This document shows positions 27,516 to 36,482 of a stretch of 64,000 nucleotides of DNA, one piece after another (the stretch's first letter is position 1; every line of letters starts with the position of its first letter). A program made the translations under genes and the position numbers. The stretch comes from CAZMNY01 sp964635375 (GTDB lineage: Bacteria; Planctomycetota; Planctomycetia; Pirellulales; Pirellulaceae). Below the pieces are notes generated by a model that did not search any database, was not told the origin of the DNA, and saw only the letters and a program-made list of their open reading frames with translations. Location: contig CAZWOU010000001.1 of NCBI GenBank assembly GCA_964635375.1, positions 1 through 64,000 of the forward strand, in the 5' to 3' direction.

Positions 27516-27852
27516 AATCGCGATTCTCTCTGTGTGACGGACGGCGGGAAACGGAAGCAAACATTCTAAGCCGAGCTGGAGGATGGGGGCACTGGTGGAA
27601 ACGCCAAAAACGTGCCGCAATCCCTCCTAGCGAGGGCAATTCAATGCGTGGGAATCTCGTACGCACAGCTTAGTTCACCAGCGGCGACGAAGAAAGCGGC
27701 GACTCGCAGTTGCCGGTTCGGCCTCGCACTGCCACACTTGATGGCCACATCACCCGCCATACCAGCCATCCCGCTCGTGCGGCGAGCTGCTGAGAATCGG
27801 TTGCTGGCCGAGCTGGGTGGCATTGCCAGAATTCATCTCAAAGGTGCGAACC
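27516..27852. other. Divergent intergenic region, MFS transporter / ceramidase-like gene
   Basis: 337 bp separating two divergent genes. No frame with both a ribosome-binding site and a recognisable product is present, and I see no repeat. It should hold both promoters; I cannot point to boxes with confidence. Confidence 0.4.
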
Positions 27853-29301
27853 ATGCCAGGGCGTCTCTGCAATCTGCCAACCCGCTGCATTCTCGCCGCG
27901 ACGTGCCTGGCAAGCGTTTGCTGTTACACCGAGACGGCCCTGGCGGCGGAACCGCAGCTCATGGCCGGTTTCGCCCATCGAGACATCACGCCCCAGGTGG
28001 ATGAAGCAAACTCGGTGTGGCTGGCGGGCTATGGACCTGGCAGGAAGGCGGAATCGGTGCACGATCCGATCTTCGCTCGGGGAGTTGTGATAGCGTCTGG
28101 CGACAAGAAGATTGCCATCGTTTCGCTGGACGTAGTCGGTTTCCAATATGCCCAAGTCCTCGCCGTGCGCAAACAGCTGGCCGATTTCCATTACGTGCTG
28201 ATCGCCAGCACCCACAATCATGAGGGCCCCGATGTGGTGGGCCTGTGGGGACCAACCGTCGTCCAAAGCGGCGTCAGCACGGCTTACCTCAAACGACTCG
28301 TCAACGCCTGCGTCGAGGTCGCGCGAAACGCGGAGAAGGCCTTGCAACCGGCAACGGCCAGGTACGGGGTCGCTCGAGACGAATCGTTGGTCCGCGACAG
28401 CCGCAAGCCCTACTTGAAGGACGATGCGATCAAGACCCTGGCCTTCTATGACAGCCAAGGCGCCGCGATCGGCGTGCTTGTCAAATGGAGCGTCCATCCG
28501 GAGGCGATGGGTTCGCGAAACAAACAACTGACAGCCGATTTCCCGGCCTGGACGGTGAAGGGCATCCAAGACCAGCGCGGCTGCCCCGCCGTGTTCGTAG
28601 TCGGCGCGATTGGCGGCCTCTTGGCGCCTCCAAGCCGAGGCGTGTTGGACGAAAACGGCGTGGAGCTTCGGGCGGGGCAATTCGAATTCGCGGCCGCCTA
28701 TGGGAAACTCGTCGCCGACTTGGCTGATCGCTCCATGCAGAGCGCAAAATCGATCGAGTTGCGACCGCTGCAAGTTAGTGCGAAGCAAATCACGATTCCT
28801 GTCCACAACCTGTACTACCGCGCCGCCCGGGCGATGCGAGTGTTGAGACGCAAGGCCTTCGCCTGGACAGGCGATCCAAATGAGAAAGGGCAGTCGTTGA
28901 CCGACGCGCCTGCGGGCGCGACGATGGCGATTCAGACGGAGGTCGCTTTTCTGCAGTTAGGCGAATTGGGAATCCCCTGCATCCCGGGCGAGATCTATCC
29001 CGAGCTTGTGTTCGGTGGGATCGAGGATCCAGCCCAGAAGAACGTCGACTTTCCCCTCGCCGAGAAAGAGACCGCGCTGGCCGAACTCCTGCCGAGCAAA
29101 CGCTGGATGTTGATCGGGCTGGCCAACGACGAAATCGGCTACATCATTCCGAAGCGGCAGTGGGACCAGCTAGCCCCGTTCGCCTACGACCGCAAGACGG
29201 GGCAATACGGCGAGATCAACAGCTGCGGACCTGACGTCGCGGGCGTGATCTTGAACACGCTCAAGAGTTGCCTGGCGACGATGGGCGAGAAGGCGAAGTG
29301 A
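27853..29301 (+). CDS. Secreted neutral ceramidase-like protein
   Basis: A 482-residue protein from the ATG at 27853 with AAAGGTG upstream. The first ~30 residues are a signal peptide (AATCLASVCCYTETALAAE). LMAGFAHRDITPQ is the typical start of the neutral/alkaline non-lysosomal ceramidase N-terminal domain; DPIFARGVVIASGDKKIAIVSLD and IASTHNHEGPDVVG carry the zinc-binding His pair (T-H-N-H). True ceramidases are longer (about 650 residues) and have a catalytic Ser motif and a C-terminal domain not seen here, so lipid amidase activity is uncertain; in planctomycetes these are abundant secreted hydrolases of unknown substrate. Confidence 0.82.
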   Translation: MPGRLCNLPTRCILAATCLASVCCYTETALAAEPQLMAGFAHRDITPQVDEANSVWLAGYGPGRKAESVHDPIFARGVVIASGDKKIAIVSLDVVGFQYAQVLAVRKQLADFHYVLIASTHNHEGPDVVGLWGPTVVQSGVSTAYLKRLVNACVEVARNAEKALQPATARYGVARDESLVRDSRKPYLKDDAIKTLAFYDSQGAAIGVLVKWSVHPEAMGSRNKQLTADFPAWTVKGIQDQRGCPAVFVVGAIGGLLAPPSRGVLDENGVELRAGQFEFAAAYGKLVADLADRSMQSAKSIELRPLQVSAKQITIPVHNLYYRAARAMRVLRRKAFAWTGDPNEKGQSLTDAPAGATMAIQTEVAFLQLGELGIPCIPGEIYPELVFGGIEDPAQKNVDFPLAEKETALAELLPSKRWMLIGLANDEIGYIIPKRQWDQLAPFAYDRKTGQYGEINSCGPDVAGVILNTLKSCLATMGEKAK

Positions 29302-29310
29302 TCTTAGCGC

Positions 29311-30684
29311 CTATCGCGTTGCGCTCCACGTGCGTCCAGGTGCGGCAGCCGGCAGATAGACAGGGCCGCGATTCGCAGACCGAGGGAAGATCGAAGCCTC
29401 CTGGCCTCGCGGCTGTTGCTGCCCTACGACGGCCGGAAAACGGGACGCGGTGTATCGAGCTCCCGCGGTAGGGCCGGACATTCTTGCTTGCTGGTAGGGC
29501 GCCGGTTGATAGGCTTGCCCAGGCGCCACAGGCTGACGCGGTTGCTGAACAGGCAGTTGCTGAACAGGCGGTTGCTGACTGCCCGGTTGCTGAGGAGGCC
29601 CCGGTTGCTGGGGGGTCGCCAGGCCGTTTTGGCCGTAGCGGCGGTGTGTGTTTGGCTGAACGACTGGCTGAACGAAGCGGCCGTCGAACTGTTGCGAGTC
29701 GCCGCGAACGGGTTGCTGTTGAGCCGTGCCGGCGGCGACGCTCGCGCCCTGACGGTTGTTAAACGCCTTGGTTTCCCGCAACGTCTGTTCGCGGCTGGCC
29801 ACTTGATGAAAGAGAGTTCGCGCGTTGCCGAGACTAGGATCGAGTCGCAGCGCCTGCCGCAAATGAAAGATAACTTGTTCGGCCGGAGCAGCGTTTTCAT
29901 TCAGGAGAAACGCGAAGTTGTAGTGGGCCGATGCGGGCGGGTGGGCGGCGACCAGTTGTTCGAGCGATTCCTGGTTGCGGTTAGCCAGAATCAGCGCCTT
30001 GGCGTAGTTGTTTCGGTAGAGGACTTTCTTGGGCGCCAGGCGGACGGCTTCCTTGAATGCGGACAGTGAAATGTCGAGTCGCTCGTGGCGTGCGGCGCAC
30101 ATCCCAAAATCGTTGTGTATCGCAGCCCGCTTCGGATGGGCATTGAGGGCAACGACATAGATTTTGGCGGCGGCGTTCATCCCTTCGCGAAGGTCTGCGA
30201 TGCGAGCCAGGCTGATCAACGACTCGACGTGCTTGGGCTCCAGGGAGAGCACCGCTTTATACTGTCGCTTGGCTTCGTCAACGCGTCCTCTCTTCGAGGC
30301 GAGTCGAGCTGCCTCGAGGTGAACAGCGGCGTTGATGGTTGGCATCGCGGTCCGCAGACTTGTCGGATCGCCGATCGGCAAATTGTCGACACGCGGGGGA
30401 CTCGCTGGACGTGGTGTGAAGGCATTCTGCATGGCCGTCGCTGCTCCAGCGAGCGGATTGGTCCAAGAGGATGCCTGCGGTTGCACCACTGGTTTCGGAA
30501 AACCGTAATTGGACGAGGTAGGCCCGGAGACTGGCGCTTGCCCGCTAGCGGGCGGCTGAACCACTACGCTGGAATCCCCGCTACCGAAAAACTGCTGGGC
30601 TCTCGCCGGAGCGGCGGCGCCAAGAGTAAGCCCGATCGAGAAGACCGCGACGCTGGCGGCTATCGCCACTATGGGTTGACGCAT
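29311..30684 (-). CDS. Secreted TPR protein of the Tad locus (TadD-like)
   Basis: A 457-residue protein with a signal peptide of about 29 residues (SVAVFSIGLTLGAAAPARAQ). Residues ~120-280 hold tetratricopeptide repeats: LASKRGRVDEAKRQYKAVL, YVVALNAHPKRAAIHNDFG and AFKEAVRLAPKKVLYRNNYA. The C-terminal third is Gln/Pro-rich with short repeats (PVQQL, PVQQP, QQPG). It is the last gene of the Tad/Flp locus, where TadD is an outer-membrane lipoprotein with TPRs that assists the secretin; this protein lacks a clear lipobox, so the match is by position and TPR content. Confidence 0.75.
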   Translation of the reverse strand: MRQPIVAIAASVAVFSIGLTLGAAAPARAQQFFGSGDSSVVVQPPASGQAPVSGPTSSNYGFPKPVVQPQASSWTNPLAGAATAMQNAFTPRPASPPRVDNLPIGDPTSLRTAMPTINAAVHLEAARLASKRGRVDEAKRQYKAVLSLEPKHVESLISLARIADLREGMNAAAKIYVVALNAHPKRAAIHNDFGMCAARHERLDISLSAFKEAVRLAPKKVLYRNNYAKALILANRNQESLEQLVAAHPPASAHYNFAFLLNENAAPAEQVIFHLRQALRLDPSLGNARTLFHQVASREQTLRETKAFNNRQGASVAAGTAQQQPVRGDSQQFDGRFVQPVVQPNTHRRYGQNGLATPQQPGPPQQPGSQQPPVQQLPVQQPRQPVAPGQAYQPAPYQQARMSGPTAGARYTASRFPAVVGQQQPRGQEASIFPRSANRGPVYLPAAAPGRTWSATR

Positions 30685-30751
30685 TACGTTCCTCTTTCAT
30701 CCTTGATCTGGAACGATGGGTGCGCCGGCTTCCGCCGACGCCAGTCTAATC

Positions 30752-31303
30752 TCAGCCGCCATCTCCCGCGGCCGTGCCGCCCGTAGGTAGCCGAGGCACG
30801 GGAATCGATTGGCGTAGTTGACGATCGATTTGGTCAAAGTAGTCGCCCGAACCGGACAGGGGTACTTTGGTTGTGAGGACGACGGGAGGCAAGTCGCCGG
30901 TGGGCAGGACGCGAGCGATGGTTTGCTGCACCGCGTCAATTCGCTGTTCGGTGGAGTCCTTCGACGGTCCCTGCAGGACGTAGACAACGCGTCGCGTTGG
31001 CGGATTTTGCGTAACAATCCAGCGGATGCGAATCACGCCAGCGTGGGTCAGCTGATGAGTTTCCTGATGAAACAGGTCGTCGCTCAGGGTGTTCTGCTGG
31101 CGCCAGCCATTGTGGGTCATGACAGCGAACGGCGCCCTCGCCGCTTGTCGGTCGGCTCGCACAAACGGCTCTGGCCAACAGTTGTTTCGATGGGTATCGA
31201 CGTGAAAGCGGTCCCAAAAATCGGACCAGCCTCCGGCGTTCGCCGAGTCGGCGCACTGAAAGGCCATCCCCATGATTGCGAAGAATAGTAACGCCTTGCG
31301 CAT
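30752..31303 (-). CDS. Small secreted protein associated with the Tad locus
   Basis: A 183-residue protein from the ATG at 31303. A 23-residue signal peptide (LLFFAIMGMAFQCADSANAG) is followed by WSDFWDRFHVDTHRNNCWPEPFV, a block I recognise only as recurrent beside planctomycete Tad genes. The later part, IRIRWIVTQNPPTRRVVYVLQG and VQQTIARVLPTGDLPPVVL, looks like a small alpha/beta domain. No family can be named. It lies between tadC and the TPR gene on the same strand, after a 330-bp spacer, and may act with the TPR protein. Confidence 0.65.
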   Translation of the reverse strand: MRKALLFFAIMGMAFQCADSANAGGWSDFWDRFHVDTHRNNCWPEPFVRADRQAARAPFAVMTHNGWRQQNTLSDDLFHQETHQLTHAGVIRIRWIVTQNPPTRRVVYVLQGPSKDSTEQRIDAVQQTIARVLPTGDLPPVVLTTKVPLSGSGDYFDQIDRQLRQSIPVPRLPTGGTAAGDGG

Positions 31304-31633
31304 GGTCTTTCTCCCTGGAACGTTGGACCCCATCCGTCGATAGAGTCATCCGCTGGGTGGGCGCGGAGGCGCCTACCCATGCAAGTTATCGACCGGCAAT
31401 GGCGACGGCTATTGCCAAGTCGCGTTTGCCGTTAAAGTCGGCCCAACTTGACTCGGGGCGCAATTGGGGTCCGCTCTTCGCCGCAATTGCCCGTCTGCGG
31501 TCGAGTGGGTGTGAGCCGCAGGCTGCTCGAGAGGATACTGAGTTCAGCTCGCCACAAGCGGCGGCCATTGGCTTTGATTCGGCCTGCGTGGCAAGCAAGG
31601 AGCCGCAAGATTGAGGCGGGTCCCCCCGATGGT
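31304..31633. other. Spacer between tadC and the 183-residue gene
   Basis: 330 bp inside an otherwise tight minus-strand locus. No coding frame is convincing. It contains a strong stem-loop at 31355-31378 and probably separates two transcription units. Confidence 0.5.
31355..31378 (-). terminator. Ten-bp stem-loop, possible transcription stop or attenuator after tadC
   Basis: GGGTGGGCGC at 31355-31364 pairs with GCGCCTACCC at 31369-31378 through 10 bp with one G-U, around a 4-nt loop. On the minus strand it is not followed by a T run, so factor-independent termination is doubtful; it may stabilise or process mRNA. Confidence 0.35.
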
Positions 31634-32575
31634 CTATCCGCCGCCCATCGCTGGGAGCATTTCGCGGATCATCGTAATAGCGGCAGGGCCGACGAGCACA
31701 ACGAAAATGCCTGGAAAAATGAACATCACCAAGGGAAATATCAGTTTCACAGCTGTCTTGGCCGCCTTCTCCTCGGCGATCTGGCTTCGTCGCGTGCGCA
31801 TGGAATCGCTTTGAACACGCAAGGCCGTGGCAATACTTGAGCCAAACTTGTCAGCTTGCACCAGAATCGAGGCAAGTTGCTGAAGGTCCTCAACGCCGCT
31901 GCGTTGTCCCAATTCCTGCAACACTTGGTGTCGAGCCCGTCCCATCTGAAGCTGCAGATTGCAGAGTGCAAACTCCTCGGCAATCGTGCGGTAGGACTTC
32001 CGCATTTCCTCGGCCACTTTCCGCATCGCTTGATCCAGCCCTAAGCCAGCTTCGACGCAAACGACCATCAGGTCCAACGCATCGGGCAGTCCGAGAAAGA
32101 TCGACTCTTTGCGGCGTTTTCCAATGAACCACACCAGTGCATCGGGCACGTAGAACATCACGCCAGCGATGGCGATCGAGATCATAATGCTCTTCTGGCC
32201 GATTCCGTTGAGCATGATCGTGCTTCCTCCGCCCACGATCAGGCCGATAACGAGTCCCACGATCTTCAACCCTAGGAAGATCGCAGATGCGCCTTCGGCT
32301 CGAAATCCCGATTGAGTCAGGCGCAGTTTGAGCTTGCTCGTCTCTTCCTCATTCTTCGGCGTCAGCGGGCTGGCCAGTTTCGGCGCGGCCTGCTGGAGCA
32401 TCCGAGCAACGCTTGTTGAGTCGCCGCGACCACGGCGCCGACTCGGATCGCGGAGCTCATCTATGCGTTCCTCGGCTCGGCCCTTATCAGGACTGATCCA
32501 ATCCATCACGAACCAGGCAAGGGATGCGATTCCTATGCCTGCTGCAATTGTCAAAATGAGGCTGAAGCTAAGCAT
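31634..32575 (-). CDS. tadC: Tad pilus inner-membrane platform protein TadC
   Basis: A 313-residue type II secretion F-domain protein. One N-terminal helix (TIAAGIGIASLAWFVMDW), a cytoplasmic linker, a helix pair near residues 105-155, then the F domain with SIFLGLPDALDLMVVCVEAGLGLDQAMRKVA and LNIQ-type LCNLQLQMGRARHQVL, and two C-terminal helices ending FPGIFVVLVGPAAITMIREML. This matches TadC, which together with TadB forms the membrane platform on which the CpaF ATPase assembles Flp pilin. Two bp separate it from tadB, so the pair is cotranscribed. Confidence 0.92.
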   Translation of the reverse strand: MLSFSLILTIAAGIGIASLAWFVMDWISPDKGRAEERIDELRDPSRRRGRGDSTSVARMLQQAAPKLASPLTPKNEEETSKLKLRLTQSGFRAEGASAIFLGLKIVGLVIGLIVGGGSTIMLNGIGQKSIMISIAIAGVMFYVPDALVWFIGKRRKESIFLGLPDALDLMVVCVEAGLGLDQAMRKVAEEMRKSYRTIAEEFALCNLQLQMGRARHQVLQELGQRSGVEDLQQLASILVQADKFGSSIATALRVQSDSMRTRRSQIAEEKAAKTAVKLIFPLVMFIFPGIFVVLVGPAAITMIREMLPAMGGG

Positions 32576-32577
32576 GA

Positions 32578-33534
32578 TTACACTTTAATGTTGATGATCT
32601 TCTTGATGACTAACGCGCCCAAGATCTGCATGACTCCCGCCACGGCCAGCATCTGCTGGCCCATCGGATCGTCGAACAAGATCATGCAATATGACGGATT
32701 CAACCGGTAGAGCGTGATGAACAGACACGGTGGCAGACCCAACAGGACGATACCTGACAAACGTCCCTCACCAGTCAGCGCCTGGATCTGCCCCCAGATC
32801 TTGAACCGTTCGCGAATAATGTAGCCAATCTTGTCGAGAATCTCGGCTAAGTCGCCGCCCGTCTGGCGTTGCAAGATAATCGCCGTTGCAAAGAACCGCA
32901 GATCCAAGTTGGGAACTCGCTCCGTCATCTCCTCGATCGACTCGTCGAGCGGAACGCCGAGATTTTGTTCCTCATAGCAACGCGCAAACTCAGTGGCAAT
33001 TGGTTCGCTCATTTCCTCGCCGACCAGCGCGAAACCTGCGGCTAAGCTGTGCCCGGCCCGCAATGCACGAGAGATCAACTCTAGCGCTTCGGGTAACTGC
33101 TTGGCGAACCGTCCTAGTCTTTTCTTGCGGCGGAAGACGAGATAGGCGAACGGAAGGGCGCCGCAGGAGAGACCAACAAAGGGGGCCAGATAGATGGGCC
33201 ATCCAATCGCGATGGGCAGGATCGTCCCAACAGCCGCAGCGCCTCCGGTCATCGCCAGGAACTTGTTCGGCGACATTTGTAACCCAGCTTGCTCGACGAT
33301 CTTGCTGAGGTTGCCGATCTTCTGCAGAATCTGGTCGGCCAACCCGCCTTCGTCCGCGAGGGAGCCGCTAATCAGGGAATCACGAGCCTCATCCTCGGGC
33401 GTCGCTGCCCCGGTCAGAATGTCCAACCGGTCCTCCAGCTCCGACTCGGGGCGGGAGTACATCATCATGCCAGCCGCGCCGACGAGAGCGGCCACGGCGC
33501 CGAAGGCCGCGAGGATAAGTAAGAGTGTCAACAT
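32578..33534 (-). CDS. tadB: Tad pilus inner-membrane platform protein TadB
   Basis: A 318-residue type II secretion F-domain protein. Helices at residues 3-25 and about 95-140 precede the F domain: LPEALELISRALRAGHSLAAGFALVGEEM and FATAIILQRQTGGDLAEIL are its hallmark segments, and a further helix pair closes the protein. It partners with TadC in the pilus machine. It lies 138 bp downstream of cpaF on the same strand. Confidence 0.92.
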   Translation of the reverse strand: MLTLLLILAAFGAVAALVGAAGMMMYSRPESELEDRLDILTGAATPEDEARDSLISGSLADEGGLADQILQKIGNLSKIVEQAGLQMSPNKFLAMTGGAAAVGTILPIAIGWPIYLAPFVGLSCGALPFAYLVFRRKKRLGRFAKQLPEALELISRALRAGHSLAAGFALVGEEMSEPIATEFARCYEEQNLGVPLDESIEEMTERVPNLDLRFFATAIILQRQTGGDLAEILDKIGYIIRERFKIWGQIQALTGEGRLSGIVLLGLPPCLFITLYRLNPSYCMILFDDPMGQQMLAVAGVMQILGALVIKKIINIKV

Positions 33535-33672
33535 GATTCATCTCCGTTCAAACTCGGCTGCCAAAATGCGGCCTGGAAATACACCTGCCGCTGGTAGCCT
33601 CGCTATTCGCCCGCTGGCCAAACCGGATGAAGACCCAGTCGGCAGGCGGTGCAAACAACCGCTCAATTCTGT

Positions 33673-34995
33673 TTAATCTTGCAGCATCACTCGTTCACGG
33701 AACGCGCTGGCTGGCAAACGAATCCCCGATTGCTCCAAGCGATCCATGAATGAGGGCCGAATACCTGTCGAGACAAAATGCCCCGTGGCGGTGCCCGACT
33801 CATCGATGCCCGTCTGCACGTACCTAAAAATGTCTTGCATCACGACCGTGTCTCCTTCCATGCCCGCGACCTCGGTAATGTGGGTAACTCGACGAGGTCC
33901 TCCCTGCAGTCGGTTCGACTGAATAATCAGATGCACAGCGCTGGTGATCTGTTGCCGAATCGCCTTCATCGGCATTTCGAAACCTGCCATCATGACCAAC
34001 GTCTCTAATCGAGCGATACCGTCTCGGGGCGAGTTGGCGTGAATCGTGGTCAACGACCCGTCGTGGCCCGTGTTCATTGCCTGGAGCATGTCAAGCGTCT
34101 CGCCGCCGCGGCACTCGCCGATGATGATGCGTTCAGGCCGCATCCGCAAAGCGTTCTTGACCAGGTCGGTTGGCGTGATGGCGCCTTTGCCTTCAATGTT
34201 CGGCGGTCGGGTCTCGAGACGCACCACATGCTCCTGCTGTAGTTGAAGTTCAGCAGCATCTTCGATGGTGACAATCCGCTCGTCATTTGGAATGAAACTT
34301 GAAAGCGTGTTCAACAGGGTCGTCTTACCAGAACCTGTACCGCCGCAGATAATCATGTTCAGGCGAGCCTTGATGGCGCCTTCCATCAACATCACCATCT
34401 CAGGCGTGAACGCCTTGTAGTTCAGCAGGTCCTCGAGCCTCAGCGGGTTCGACCCAAACCGCCGAATCGAAACGGCGGCGCCATCAAGAGCCAGCGGAGG
34501 AATGATTGCATTCACACGCGAACCGTCGGGCAACCTGGCGTCGACCATTGGCGACACTTCGTCAACTCGCCGTCCGACTTTGGACACGATGCGGTCGATG
34601 ATCTGCATCAAGTGGGCGTTGTCCCGAAACTCGACGTTCGTCTTCTCCATGCGCCCGCGGCGCTCGACGAAGATGTTCTTGGGACCGTTGATCAAAATGT
34701 CGCTGATCGATACGTCTTTGAGCAGCAATTCGAGCGGGCCGAAGCCGAAGGTCTCGTCTAGCACCTCCTCGATCAGCCGTTCGCGTTCGTTGCGATTAAG
34801 TAGCGAATCGTCCGTGTCGCACAAGTGCTCTACGACGAGACGAATTTCCCGCCTAAGCGTGTCGCCCTCAAGCTCACCAACTTTGGTGAGATCAAGTTTG
34901 TCGACCAGCTTGTTATGGATCCGGCGTTTGAGAACCTCGAATTCCTGAGCCTTGGTCGCCTCGTGGCCGCGAGTTGCTTGGGGGAACGATTTCAT
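33673..34995 (-). CDS. cpaF: Tad/Flp pilus assembly ATPase CpaF (TadA)
   Basis: A 440-residue secretion ATPase of the VirB11/TadA group that powers pilin assembly. IICGGTGSGKTTLLNTLSSF is Walker A, MRPERIIIGECRGGETLDML is Walker B, and TGHDGSLTTIHANSPRD is the His box. The N-terminal ~120 residues include LKRRIHNKLVDKLDLTKVGEL, typical of CpaF. The ATG at 34995 has AGGA 10 nt upstream; an ATG 51 nt further upstream lacks a ribosome-binding site. CpaE, a hairpin and a 203-bp spacer lie upstream, so the gene may have its own promoter. Confidence 0.93.
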   Translation of the reverse strand: MKSFPQATRGHEATKAQEFEVLKRRIHNKLVDKLDLTKVGELEGDTLRREIRLVVEHLCDTDDSLLNRNERERLIEEVLDETFGFGPLELLLKDVSISDILINGPKNIFVERRGRMEKTNVEFRDNAHLMQIIDRIVSKVGRRVDEVSPMVDARLPDGSRVNAIIPPLALDGAAVSIRRFGSNPLRLEDLLNYKAFTPEMVMLMEGAIKARLNMIICGGTGSGKTTLLNTLSSFIPNDERIVTIEDAAELQLQQEHVVRLETRPPNIEGKGAITPTDLVKNALRMRPERIIIGECRGGETLDMLQAMNTGHDGSLTTIHANSPRDGIARLETLVMMAGFEMPMKAIRQQITSAVHLIIQSNRLQGGPRRVTHITEVAGMEGDTVVMQDIFRYVQTGIDESGTATGHFVSTGIRPSFMDRLEQSGIRLPASAFRERVMLQD

Positions 34996-35173
34996 CGGCG
35001 CGAATTCCTGAGTAGTTCTTGACGTGGCTACGGAAGGCGGACGCATAACGGCGCCAAGAGACCACAAAGAACTCTAGCTCACGATTCCGACAAACGCGGG
35101 GATTCGCAGCAGCAACGGAGATGGGGATCGCAACAGATATGCAGATATGCACGCCTGTAGGTGCGAGAAAGAT

Positions 35174-35193
35174 GCACGAGATTCTTCTCGTGC
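35174..35193 (-). terminator. Hairpin directly after cpaE
   Basis: GCACGAGA at 35174-35181 and TCTCGTGC at 35186-35193 form a perfect 8-bp stem with a 4-nt loop. It begins 6 nt after the cpaE stop on the minus strand and is followed there by ATCTTTCTC, a weak T-rich tail, so partial termination is plausible. Confidence 0.45.
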
Positions 35194-35198
35194 GCCGC

Positions 35199-36419
35199 TC
35201 AGCTCTTATCGGTCTTGGCGCCTCGAGGCCAGAAGTTGAGCCACTTGCCCAACCCAGGAGCGGCGGCACTCGGCCCGTCCGCCTGATCGCTGCCGACAAG
35301 GCGGTTCGCAAGTTCCATCACGGCTTGCGTAACCTGAGCCTTGGGACTCTGTTCAATCAACGGCACGCCATTGTTTCGCATTTCGATCATGACGCGATAG
35401 TCGTTGGGAATCTGCGAGAAAATCTCCCGTCCGATCGTCTCTTCGGCCTTCTTCAAACTGATTTCGCCATTGCCCAAGCCAACTCGATTCACGACGATTC
35501 GAATCTTCTCATTGATTCCTTCAATCGCCTCGAACGACTTCAGCAGACGCACGACGTTTCTCAAACAAGGCAGGTCGAGTTGAGTAACCAAGACCACGTG
35601 GCTGGCGGCTTCCAGAGCCACCATGTCGACCTGTGTGTACGACTTGGACAGATCGATGACCAAGTGCGAGAAGGTCGCTTTGAGCAGGCCAATCACTCGA
35701 TGAAGTGAATCGGGCGTGACGCATTCGCTGTCCTGCAATTGCACTGGACGCGGCAGCAAGTAGAGGCCGGATGCGTGTTTGGTGAGGGAGCGTTTCAGCA
35801 ACGCGAAGTCGAGCCGACTGATATTCTGAGCCACATCGACGAGCGTGTAGTCGGGGATACTGTCGAGAAAGACGTCGGCGTCGCCGAGGGCCAGATCGAG
35901 ATCGACGAGGGCCACCGAGTTGTGATCTTGAGCAGCCAAGGCGCAGGCCACGTTGACCGCCACGCTGGTCGTTCCAACTCCGCCCGTGGCGCCCGCGACC
36001 GCAACGACGGAACTGCCTCGAACCTGGCCGTCGTTGGCGGTTACCCTGGCCGACCCCACTCGGTGCAAAGCGGCGGCGAGGTCTTCGCCGCGGATGGGGC
36101 GAGTCAAGAACTCCTTAGCCCCGGCTCGCATCGAGTTGAGGATCAACTGGCCATTGTCTTCCTCACTAATCACCAAGATGCTGCAATCCGGGGCGATTGT
36201 TCGCAGGCTGTCAATCAGCGCCAGCGCTTGCTCAACATTGTTGTCGAGACTGACAATGCCGATTTCAGGATGAGTCTGCTCGACCACGTCGGCGAAAAAC
36301 TCGTACTTTGCGCACTCGGCCTCCAGCCAGACGACATCCATGCTCAAGAGAATGTTCTTGAGTTGTTCGCGGCTTCGATCGTCGGGGTCAACGATGGCTA
36401 GGCGAAAGACGTTACTCAT
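35199..36419 (-). CDS. cpaE: Tad pilus localisation ATPase-like protein CpaE (TadZ)
   Basis: A 406-residue two-domain protein from the ATG at 36419. Residues 1-125 are receiver-like (FRLAIVDPDDRSREQLKNIL, IGIVSLDNN, FLTRPIRGEDL). Residues ~145-390 are a MinD/ParA-like domain: VAGATGGVGTTSVAVNVA stands in place of Walker A KGGxGKT and lacks the signature lysine and the usual GKT, as is common in CpaE/TadZ; VALVDLDLALGD and LVIDLSKSYTQVD follow. TadZ proteins place the pilus at the cell pole; loss of the lysine suggests weak or no ATP hydrolysis. cpaC lies upstream, 63 bp away. Confidence 0.9.
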   Translation of the reverse strand: MSNVFRLAIVDPDDRSREQLKNILLSMDVVWLEAECAKYEFFADVVEQTHPEIGIVSLDNNVEQALALIDSLRTIAPDCSILVISEEDNGQLILNSMRAGAKEFLTRPIRGEDLAAALHRVGSARVTANDGQVRGSSVVAVAGATGGVGTTSVAVNVACALAAQDHNSVALVDLDLALGDADVFLDSIPDYTLVDVAQNISRLDFALLKRSLTKHASGLYLLPRPVQLQDSECVTPDSLHRVIGLLKATFSHLVIDLSKSYTQVDMVALEAASHVVLVTQLDLPCLRNVVRLLKSFEAIEGINEKIRIVVNRVGLGNGEISLKKAEETIGREIFSQIPNDYRVMIEMRNNGVPLIEQSPKAQVTQAVMELANRLVGSDQADGPSAAAPGLGKWLNFWPRGAKTDKS

Positions 36420-36482
36420 TCCATGTTCTCGATTCGACGCCTCGTCGGGCATTGGATTTGGTCGGGCCTTCAGCAGGGCTCA

